A stretch of DNA of 64,000 bases from an uncultured Bacteroidia bacterium (GTDB taxonomy: Bacteria; Bacteroidota; Bacteroidia; Bacteroidales; UBA932). Made by a program: the position numbers and the translations under genes. The notes under the pieces are model-generated. The model was not told the origin of the DNA. It did no database searches and worked only from the letters and a program-made list of their open reading frames with translations. How positions within the stretch are numbered: position 1 is the first letter of the stretch; the number at the start of each line of letters is the position of its first letter. The stretch spans positions 1 through 64,000 of the forward strand of contig CACZZF010000009.1 of the NCBI GenBank assembly GCA_902785575.1. The letters run 5' to 3'. Positions 1 through 6,442 of the stretch are shown here, piece after piece.

Positions 1-163
1 CAGTTAAACTATTGGTATTCAATGATTTGAATATATTCAAAGTGTCGAACAAACCAACTTTAATGTTGAATAAATATCTGTCAATCAGAACTTTAGGCGT
101 CAGGACCATGTTCAATCTCAGAGCCAACTAATAAAAACATAAGCAATCGGAATTGTTGGCAAG

Positions 164-188
164 AGGTGGTCAAATGTTTTGACCACCT
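164..188. repeat. Short perfect hairpin
   Basis: Two 11-base arms (AGGTGGTCAAA and its complement) are separated by TGT. There is no T-run directly after it on either strand, so a terminator role is uncertain. Apart from this hairpin and the repeat unit at 241-288, positions 1-411 hold no credible gene. It may lie downstream of a gene outside the window. Confidence 0.4.
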
Positions 189-240
189 TAAGAAATTGAA
201 ATTCAGCAAAATATTACCGACGGCATTCACAAAATGTGGG

Positions 241-288
241 TTACACAGGTGGTGCTGATTCAGGGACACCAGGCACGGTTCGGGCAAA
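241..288. repeat. Single copy of the 52-bp repeat unit
   Basis: This stretch closely matches the unit of the tandem array at 1331-1538: it shares ACAGGTGGTG, TTCAGGGACACC and GGCACGGTTC in the same order and orientation. It lies upstream of the toxin-antitoxin pair, while the array lies downstream, so the pair is bracketed by copies of the same element. Confidence 0.7.
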
Positions 289-411
289 AGCCGGGCACGA
301 GGAGGGCCTTTCCCCAGAGCCCCCCGCAGCGCCCGGTCTTTAGCCGCCGGAAATCGTATACTCCGGAGGCGGTGCAGCACCCTTTCGGATCCCTACCAAT
401 CTTTTTGCCAA

Positions 412-436
412 AAATGATAGAAAGATGCTATCATTT
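412..436. promoter_or_regulatory. Putative antitoxin operator palindrome
   Basis: The arms AAATGATAG and CTATCATTT are perfect 9-base inverted repeats with a 7-base spacer. They sit just upstream of a -7 element (440-447) and the antitoxin gene. RHH antitoxins normally bind such palindromes to repress their own operon, so this is the likely autoregulatory site (inference). Confidence 0.6.
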
Positions 437-439
437 AGC

Positions 440-447
440 TATCTTTG
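440..447 (+). promoter_or_regulatory. -7 promoter element (TATCTTTG) of the toxin-antitoxin operon
   Basis: TATCTTTG matches the Bacteroidota -7 consensus TAnnTTTG exactly and lies 4 bases after the operator palindrome. Transcription would begin near 453, which favours the ATG codons at 463 or 475 over the TTG at 445 as translation start. Confidence 0.6.
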
Positions 448-474
448 CAAAAACAATTGACAATGGGAATGGTC

Positions 475-759
475 ATGACAACAGTGCGCCTTGAGAAAGG
501 AGTCAAAGAACAATTCGACTCCCTCTGTAAGGCATTCGGAATGAGTGCAAACACAGCATTCACCATATATGTTAATAAAGTCATAGAGGAAGGGAGAATC
601 CCCTTTGTGATAGGAAAGAGCGCTTCTGACAGCAAAGACATCAGCTTGCTTGATCGCCTGAGCGGAGCATGGAATGATGGAACTTCAGCTGACGAATTGT
701 CTGCCAAACTGCGTTCAGAAAGGTCTTTCGGCAATACAAGAATAATTGAGGAATATTGA
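475..759 (+). CDS. RelB/DinJ-type ribbon-helix-helix antitoxin
   Basis: A protein of about 94 aa. The N-terminal half (TTVRLEKGVKEQFD, then a segment with FGMSANTAFTIYVNKVI) has the strand-helix-helix pattern of RelB/DinJ antitoxins, which bind the operator with the N-terminus and neutralise the toxin with the C-terminus. The C-terminal half is charged and poorly conserved, as expected. ATG codons at 463, 469 and 475 are possible; 475 best fits the family N-terminus. A palindrome and a -7 box precede the gene and the toxin follows after 10 bases, so the two form one autoregulated operon. The toxin partner is a PIN-domain protein, not a RelE/YafQ fold. Confidence 0.85.
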   Translation: MTTVRLEKGVKEQFDSLCKAFGMSANTAFTIYVNKVIEEGRIPFVIGKSASDSKDISLLDRLSGAWNDGTSADELSAKLRSERSFGNTRIIEEY

Positions 760-769
760 GTCTTGACGT

Positions 770-1159
770 ATGTATTTGCTTGACACGAATATATGCATAG
801 AGTTGCTAAAAGGCAACCGCACCGTCCGGGCCCATGTTGAAAAAGCCGGCCCTAGAAACTGCTGTATTTCAGAGATAACCGTTGCCGAGTTGTATTATGG
901 GGCATATAAAGGCGAACGCTCGTTCGAGAAAAAGCAGGACATCCGCTTTTTGTTGGAACTTTTTGATCTACTACCGATTGCCCCTAGCCTGGCTGTATAT
1001 GGAGAGATAAAAACACTTCTTGAGCGCAAAGGAGAGCGCTTGGATGAGTTCGACTTACTGATCGGCGCCTCTGCCCTTGAGGCAGGTCACTGCCTTGTGA
1101 CGAATAACACGAAACATCTCTCCCGCATCCCAGGTCTCAAACTGGAAGACTGGCGCTAA
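770..1159 (+). CDS. vapC: VapC-family PIN-domain toxin (ribonuclease)
   Basis: A 129-aa protein starting MYLLDTNICIELLKG, the typical PIN start with its first acidic residue (Asp5). A central TVAELYYG supplies the conserved Glu, DEFDLLIGASAL the third acidic residue, and LVTNNTKHLSRIPGL the C-terminal motif of VapC proteins. VapC toxins are Mg2+-dependent RNases that cleave tRNA or rRNA and are inactivated by the co-transcribed antitoxin. Length and motifs are complete, so the toxin should be active. It follows the antitoxin by 10 bases. Flanking copies of a 52-bp repeat suggest that the pair lies in a mobile or recombining patch. Confidence 0.92.
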   Translation: MYLLDTNICIELLKGNRTVRAHVEKAGPRNCCISEITVAELYYGAYKGERSFEKKQDIRFLLELFDLLPIAPSLAVYGEIKTLLERKGERLDEFDLLIGASALEAGHCLVTNNTKHLSRIPGLKLEDWR

Positions 1160-1223
1160 AATCTGACTGCCCAGATATTTCGATTACTCTCAGGACACGC
1201 CCTCCCCCACTTCCGTTCCCTGG

Positions 1224-1240
1224 GAGTATATTTTATACTC
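1224..1240. repeat. Small palindrome GAGTATA-TTT-TATACTC
   Basis: A perfect 7-base-arm hairpin lies 65 bases after the vapC stop codon. It may weakly terminate the operon, but no T-run follows. Confidence 0.3.
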
Positions 1241-1330
1241 TGCAGGCAAAATATCGCCCCATTCTTTGCCTCATTCTTTGCCCTCAGAGTCATGCCACCG
1301 ACTCAAAAACAGTCTATTTCAACACCAAGC

Positions 1331-1538
1331 GTGACAGGTGGTGCGGTTTCAGGGACACCGGGCACGGTTCAGCGGGGTAAGCGTGACAGGTGGGGTTGAT
1401 TCTGGGACACCGGGCACGGTTCAGCGGGGTAAACGTGACAGGTGGGGTTGATTCTGGGACACCGGGCGGGGTTCGGCGGGGGAAGTGTGACAGGTGGGCG
1501 GATTCTGGGACACCGGGCACGGTTTGGAAAAGGTTTGG
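1331..1538. repeat. Tandem array, four units of 52 bp
   Basis: The motif GTGACAGGTGG recurs at 1331, 1383, 1435 and 1487, an exact 52-base period. Each unit also carries GGGACACCGGGC and a CGGTT or similar tail. Units match along their whole length with scattered substitutions. This is not a repeat/spacer CRISPR layout. A diverged fifth copy lies at 241-288. The array overlaps the end of the IS66 accessory ORF read from the other strand. Confidence 0.85.
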
Positions 1539-1836
1539 GCGAAGTGCGGGCGAGGTGCGGGCGGGGTGTGGCTACGGTGCGGATATCAACGGTCAGGAAG
1601 CTCTCTCTGTTCTCCACGGACCCGGTTTTTGCCTTGGCTTTTCCCGAAGTCTTAGCCGGAGGCATCATTAGTGAGACAAACTCACCACCAGGACGCAACT
1701 CTTCCTGACGATACTTCCTTTTCCACACGTAGTAATGGTGACGGGGAATATTGTGTTCATCCAGGTACTGGCTCTGGCTGATCTGGTGTTCCGCACAGTA
1801 TGTATCCACCTCCAGGATCTGCTCTCTCGTAAGCAT
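1369..1836 (-). pseudogene. IS66-family accessory gene remnant (TnpA-like), 3' end replaced by repeats
   Basis: The first about 65 residues (MLTREQILEVDTYC, then SQSQYLDEH and HHYYVWKRKYRQEE) match the small helix-turn-helix accessory protein carried by Bacteroidota IS66 elements. After about residue 75 the frame enters the 52-bp array and encodes a Pro/Arg/Cys-rich repeat with no resemblance to a transposase protein. No tnpB, tnpC or terminal inverted repeats are visible on either side. I take this as the 5' remnant of an IS66 element; the downstream half was lost or replaced. The ATG at 1836 is preferred over the upstream TTG because the family N-terminus begins MLTRE/MTRE. Confidence 0.65.
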
Positions 1837-1928
1837 CGTAATAACTTTTTGCAAAAGTAGCGAGGATCTCCCCCCGCTGAAAAATGCAGATACTCGGATG
1901 TTTACCCATTCAATGCACCAATCCCTAA

Positions 1929-1970
1929 AAAGACAAACTCGACAGGGGCAATCCTGTCGAGTTTGTCTTT
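1929..1970 (-). terminator. Strong hairpin terminator
   Basis: Two perfect 18-base arms (AAAGACAAACTCGACAGG and its complement) flank a 6-base loop. On the minus strand the stem is followed by TTTTTAG, so it fits a rho-independent terminator for the large lipoprotein gene ending at 2023. The near-symmetric ends could let it work in both directions. Confidence 0.75.
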
Positions 1971-2022
1971 AGTCTCCTTCATAATCGACATAATGACGGT
2001 CGAAGAAGAGGAGATCAGATGA

Positions 2023-4767
2023 TTAGTTGGTACCGTAGAATTTTGCTGATACAAACTGAACGTACTGATTGGAGCTACCTGCTGTTACTTTGTAAACAAT
2101 CCTATAAAACTTGCCGGCCCAACTTGTCGCGTCAGACTTTGTTAGGGTTACTGTGGAACTGGCAATGTCACTAGAGACTGTCTTAGTTGCGATAGCATTA
2201 TTTCCGCTTGCAGCATCCGCAGCAGTATTATGGACTGTGATAGTCAATGAATTAACTGTTGCTGTAGCAGTTCCACTGACGACCTCTATGCTACTAATGT
2301 TGCTAGAAATGGCAGTTGTACTAAAGATAGCTCTATCTACACCAGCCAGGTTCTTACCTCCAAATCTCCAAGGATTAGTGGTTGTATTCGCTACTGCAAT
2401 CCAGCCAATACTGCTCTGGGTAATCTCTGATTCGGTAGCATATCCATTAGAACCCTGCGACGAGTCAGTTCCATCTAATGTATATTTTAGCGTAGGAGAA
2501 GTGCTTCTATTATCGGTGACAGATAGAGTGTACTCTACTGTGGCTGGTTTGTAAGTATCATTGCCGTCAAATGTGGCACTGATTGTTGTCTCACCGGCTC
2601 CAACAAGTGTAATTGAACCAAATCCATCGATAGTTGCAACATTGGTATTGCTTGAGGAATAAGCAACAGTAACATTTTGGGGGTTATTCAAAGAAACAGT
2701 AGGAAGCACATCATCTTCATCCTCAAGCGATGCGGTACCTGTTTGAGCACTCCATGCAATTCCAGCATCCTGACGATTATCAGGAGTAGCCTCGATAGCA
2801 GTAAAGCCCCAGACCACAGCACGGTGGCCAGAGAATACTACTTCTTTAGTAGGATCAACTACAACAATTGTATATTGTGTGCCAGAATATGTGGTTGAGA
2901 AACCGGCATTAATGGTGCCGCTAGGGCCACCGGCATCAGGAGACAAACTAGAGGAACCGCTAATCTCGCCATTGGTGATGCTGAAAGATCTTGTTCCGTT
3001 AGCCCATCCTGCCAGGGTGAAGGTAATAGTTTCATAGCCCGCTTTAAATGTCAATGACCCATCATTTGAGCCCGTTCCAAGCCTATAAGCAAGAAGATTG
3101 TTATTTGTACCCTTAACAGTATTCTCACCTGCTGTAATATCACTTTCAGTCAGAGTTATGCTGCCGGCACTGACTACTGAATAATTAGCCGTAGCGATTG
3201 CAGAGTTAGCCATCCCTGCCTTTACTGCGATTGCTTTGATGGTAGTAGTTGCAGTGATGGTAACACTGGTACCCTGAGTGCTTGAAGTAGTGGGATCTGA
3301 ACCATCTGTAGTATAGTATATAGTAGCACCATTGGTCGCAGAGGAAATGGTGATTTCAGTTCCAGAAGTCACTTCGCCCTCTGCAGGGCTGAAAGTAGGA
3401 GTCTTGACCTGTTCCAAGGAGGTAGCGGGCACCAAAACGAGATTTTTAAATCCAGAGCCGGTATAGAATGCGAAATAAGCATTGCTTTGATTCCTTGCTA
3501 ATATACGTGTTACATCGGCAGCTACAGAAATCTTGTAAGTTCCGTCGCCATTGTCACCGATACCCATGAGGCACGTAGTGGCATCATAATTAGCCTCGGC
3601 AACAAGGACGGCGGAATTGTCAGAAGTCCAACCTAAATAGTTGCCACGATTCTTGATGGTGTATGAGGAACCGCTGGAAGCGATTGTCCAGATGAGGGAA
3701 GCGTCGCCGTTATAATTGGTGAGGCTACCGGTGTAACCGACAGAAGCGATACGGGTTCCAGAGGCTTCACCCTTAAGGGCATAATAAGTATCGCCGTTCT
3801 TTGCAAGAATGACATAATCGCCTTCGGTAAAAGAAGAAGTCTCAGGATTGATGCCGGACAAGTTGGCGCCGAGGGTGTTGAGGTAGCCTTCCTGGAACTT
3901 GATGGTCTTGCCTTCAGGAACGGTGATTTCCTTGGTGTAGCTCTTGCCGTCTGTAGTGTAGGCAATGATGGTGAGTTTCTCTCCGGCTGCGATCTCCGTA
4001 TCCCAAGAAGTAAACCATACGTCCACATTGGTGCCGGTGAGGGCAGTGGCATACAGAACCTCGATGGTGGCGTCGGTGCCGTAAACCTCAAGACCTTCGC
4101 CGGTAGTAAGGTTGAAATGACGGCCGCCGGCAAGTTTCTTGCCCTCGGCAGTAATCTTGACCTTGTTGAAGGAAACGCCCGAAGGAACATTCTTCAAAGT
4201 AATCTTATTCAAAGCAGTTGCCCTACGATAATATGCCTCCCAATTAGTTTGTACAGACTTGAACTCCTCCGGTTTGGCAACCATAATGTAAGCAGCTGGG
4301 TCATATGAAGCTGCTGTCGCATTCTGGATTGCAGGCAAATTAACCTTATAATTGGCCGCATTAGTATTGTTAGCCACTGCAGCCGAAGCGGGATACAGTC
4401 CCATATATTTACAGCTGCCAGTGATGCCTGTGACACTAAATTCGAAAGTGGCTTGAGGCTCTCCATCGAATGAATCAGCACTATCATCTGACGAATTTGC
4501 GAAAACCGGGTTCGCATCTCCCGCCTGAACAGCGAGTTTCATATACTCTCCTGTTCCCCAGAGAATAGTGTTTGCTGTTCCTTTGTAGGTGCCAATGTAC
4601 GTCCTTGTATCCACACCGGCAAGCGCCTCAGGGACAGCGGTAACCTTGATCTGAACTTCTCCAACTTCAGGAGCTTCCGGCTGATCAGTTGTCAACTCCT
4701 CCTGGCAAGAAACGAAAGCGGTAGCTGCTATCGCAGCAAGCGCAACATACTTTAATATACTCTTCAT
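2023..4767 (-). CDS. Large multidomain surface lipoprotein with fimbrillin-like, CHB_HEX_C and Ig-like modules
   Basis: A 914-aa protein. The start at 4767 gives a clean lipoprotein signal ending TAFVSCQ (Cys21); the upstream extension in the same frame lacks one. Modules in order: a fimbrillin-like beta-sandwich (about 35-290); a module starting TEGDYVILAKNG (about 300-440); a chitobiase/hexosaminidase C-terminal type domain with the telltale ATIYYTTDGSDPTTSS (about 450-530); a beta-rich segment; a bacterial Ig-like domain with VAYSSSNTNVATID and ATFDGNDTYKPA (about 665-745); and a C-terminal jelly-roll-like domain ending VQFVSAKFYGTN. The first two modules match those of the lipoprotein at 6443-8884 in layout, so the genes are paralogues. 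No catalytic domain is evident. It is probably exposed on the outer membrane and adhesive or glycan-binding. It follows a small peptide gene by 13 bases. Confidence 0.7.
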   Translation of the reverse strand: MKSILKYVALAAIAATAFVSCQEELTTDQPEAPEVGEVQIKVTAVPEALAGVDTRTYIGTYKGTANTILWGTGEYMKLAVQAGDANPVFANSSDDSADSFDGEPQATFEFSVTGITGSCKYMGLYPASAAVANNTNAANYKVNLPAIQNATAASYDPAAYIMVAKPEEFKSVQTNWEAYYRRATALNKITLKNVPSGVSFNKVKITAEGKKLAGGRHFNLTTGEGLEVYGTDATIEVLYATALTGTNVDVWFTSWDTEIAAGEKLTIIAYTTDGKSYTKEITVPEGKTIKFQEGYLNTLGANLSGINPETSSFTEGDYVILAKNGDTYYALKGEASGTRIASVGYTGSLTNYNGDASLIWTIASSGSSYTIKNRGNYLGWTSDNSAVLVAEANYDATTCLMGIGDNGDGTYKISVAADVTRILARNQSNAYFAFYTGSGFKNLVLVPATSLEQVKTPTFSPAEGEVTSGTEITISSATNGATIYYTTDGSDPTTSSTQGTSVTITATTTIKAIAVKAGMANSAIATANYSVVSAGSITLTESDITAGENTVKGTNNNLLAYRLGTGSNDGSLTFKAGYETITFTLAGWANGTRSFSITNGEISGSSSLSPDAGGPSGTINAGFSTTYSGTQYTIVVVDPTKEVVFSGHRAVVWGFTAIEATPDNRQDAGIAWSAQTGTASLEDEDDVLPTVSLNNPQNVTVAYSSSNTNVATIDGFGSITLVGAGETTISATFDGNDTYKPATVEYTLSVTDNRSTSPTLKYTLDGTDSSQGSNGYATESEITQSSIGWIAVANTTTNPWRFGGKNLAGVDRAIFSTTAISSNISSIEVVSGTATATVNSLTITVHNTAADAASGNNAIATKTVSSDIASSTVTLTKSDATSWAGKFYRIVYKVTAGSSNQYVQFVSAKFYGTN

Positions 4768-4780
4768 AATTGAGCCGCGA

Positions 4781-4939
4781 TTAATAACCACCATTGTCAT
4801 TAGTGTCTCCGTCACCATAGCTGCCACCACCACCTTGGTGATAGTTGTTGCTGCCTGGAGATGTCATAATCGACACACTTTCCTTAATGAGAATCACGCT
4901 TCTCATTTCAGGGGCTTTGTAGGTTTCTTTCTTTTCCAT
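4781..4939 (-). CDS. Small YxAP-motif peptide, 52 aa (cassette 1)
   Basis: A 52-codon ORF starts ATG GAA AAG AAA and ends GGT GGT TAT TAA, 13 bases before the lipoprotein start. The N-terminal part reads MEKKETYKAPEMRSVILIKE; the C-terminal part is rich in Gly, Ser, Asn and Asp with a run GGGGSYGDGD and ends in GGY. It has no signal peptide. A second ORF of the same design lies at 8901-9032 upstream of the paralogous lipoprotein: both share the K/E-rich start, Y-x-A-P-(E/D), a hydrophobic stretch, a Ser/Thr-Gly junction and a terminal Gly-x-Tyr or Gly-Tyr. The layout resembles a leader (with YxxP, as bound by RiPP recognition elements) followed by a core. That function is inference; the existence of the gene is supported by the paralogous pair. 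Confidence 0.7.
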   Translation of the reverse strand: MEKKETYKAPEMRSVILIKESVSIMTSPGSNNYHQGGGGSYGDGDTNDNGGY

Positions 4940-5052
4940 TTTGTTACGATTTTTTAATAATTTATTAGTTTATATTATTCTTTAATCTCAATCAAAAACA
5001 ATGTGTTAGGCCTTGTTTTCGCCTGTATTTTCGGCTTAGGCACGTAAACTTT

Positions 5053-5060
5053 CAAATTTA
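5053..5060 (-). promoter_or_regulatory. -7 promoter element (TAAATTTG) of lipoprotein cassette 1
   Basis: On the minus strand this reads TAAATTTGAAAGTTT, almost the same extended sequence as at 9125-9132 before cassette 2 (TAAATTTGAACGTTT). It lies about 115 bases before the small peptide ATG, leaving a long leader. The region 4940-5189 otherwise shows nothing but A+T-rich sequence. Confidence 0.6.
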
Positions 5061-5189
5061 GGTATTTTTATTACGTTTTAAAAATATTTTTTTGTTGTTT
5101 TTTTGTTTCTTATCAACTTGATTATCAACATGTGCCACCCAGAAGCGTACAAAAGGGTTTCGAACATTCCAAATAAAAACTTAATAGAA

Positions 5190-5228
5190 ACAAAAAACAA
5201 TACGGGCCAGGTTCGATGACCTGACCCG
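5190..5228 (-). terminator. Hairpin terminator after the nuclease segment
   Basis: On the minus strand CGGGTCAGGT pairs with ACCTGGCCCG (one G-U pair) around a 6-base loop. The run TATTGTTTTTTG follows. It lies 35 bases after the stop codon of the FN3-nuclease frame. Confidence 0.7.
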
Positions 5229-5263
5229 CATAAAGACTAAATGTAAAACTCCAGAAGTGAATT

Positions 5264-6442
5264 CTACTCGCTCCAGATTGGAGTCGTCGAATTCTCCGCG
5301 GTGGACTGTAGTGACGCCGGCACTCTCGGGAAGAAGTTGATTCCGGTCCTCTCCTCGATGGCCTTGATGCTGGTCTTGAACTTACTGTCGTAATAATGCT
5401 CGTTCTTGTGTGCCTCGTTTGTGAAAATGTAGGCGCATCCTTGAGCACCGGTCATTTCTCCAGCAGAGTTGAAGGAGCAGAGCATGACGCACTTGTAGAA
5501 GTGGCTCGGGATCTGTACTCCAGAAACGAATTTGTCCGTTCCTTCATAGAGAAGTCCGCTCACGACATACAAGGTGTCACGACCTGACGGGACAGAAGCT
5601 ACCACCTTGTTTTCCAGCTGGTTCCACACTCCGTCATTGAAAGTGGTTTGCCATTGCGGAGCCTGGTTGGAATAATAGAAGGTCTGCTTGTTCTGGTCGA
5701 CCGTGGTCTGACGATAGTTGGACGCTACCATGTGGCCCTTGCTGTAGCTTCCGGAAATGCCTGATTGCTGCCAATCCGGGTCGAAAGCGGGATCATATCT
5801 CCAACTTTCATTCCTGTCGACATCATTGTCGGGCCAAGTCGAAGCGTGCATCGCATGTGCCGTCCAGACCGGAGCTTTCTTGTCTCCATCAAGCATCACG
5901 GTGTAATTCCTGATGTACTTCGATCCATTTTTGAAGGTGTGGGTCGCTACCGCTCTCATCGAATTGGTCGTGTTGTAACTGTACCACTTGTCGTCCTTTT
6001 CTGAGTTGTAGCCACTATCACCGACACCAGAAAGGCTGACTTCAGGAACTTCATAGCAAACCAGGTAGCCGATATCGGATATGGTGCCTTGTGAATCAGT
6101 CTTGAAGGTCAACTCGTCACCTTCGATGGTCACATAGTTGCCAGTGCTCGGATCCTTCACGTCCATGACCGCTTTATAGAGGTATGTGGTGGAAGGCGAA
6201 AGATTTGAGACTGTGGCTGAATATGTGCCAGAGCCGACAAAAGCGTCATTGACGTACACTGAGCTGTACCCGGTGTCGCCTTGCTTGCGGTATTTGAAAC
6301 CTACGTTCTGTGCCGCATTCTCAGTAGTGACTCCCGAGAAGGATGCGGACAGGGTCGCCCCTGTCGCGCTCTTCTCAACGGAGCCAGTCTCAACTGAAGC
6401 TGTGAGGGTTTCCTCCCCGGAGGTTCCGCCTCCGGATCCCCC
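5264..6442 (-). pseudogene. Severed C-terminal part: FN3-like domain plus DNA/RNA non-specific endonuclease
   Basis: This frame continues directly from the gene at 6443-8884 after a single TGA. It opens with a Gly/Ser linker (GGSGGGTSGEE), followed by an FN3-like domain (about 100 residues) and a DNA/RNA non-specific endonuclease domain of the NucA type. The catalytic region reads GSYSKGHMVASNYR, with the His that in relatives sits in DRGH, then YYSNQAPQ with the metal-binding Asn, and FNDGVWNQLE. There is no signal peptide, and no ATG before the middle of the FN3 domain: the first candidate start (GTG at 6259) would cut that fold. The piece is therefore unlikely to be expressed on its own. 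Without the stop it would be the C-terminal 392 residues of a surface-anchored nuclease. A terminator follows. Confidence 0.8.

Noticed and set aside
93..380. Short ORFs on both strands at the window start
   Set aside because: They run through the repeat unit and non-coding sequence with no start context or protein-like composition.
1331..1538. CRISPR-like periodic repeats
   Set aside because: Units are similar over their full 52 bases with no variable spacers, and no cas genes are present. The 51-bp array at 13601 was rejected for the same reason.
4940..5189. Riboswitch in the long leader of cassette 1
   Set aside because: The leader is A+T-rich with only weak complementarity (AGGC/GCCT patches), and no known riboswitch core could be recognised. 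No riboswitch was found elsewhere in the window.
5264..6259. Nuclease segment as an independent gene starting at GTG 6259
   Set aside because: That start would split the FN3 fold and leave no signal peptide. The frame is continuous with the upstream lipoprotein except for one stop codon.
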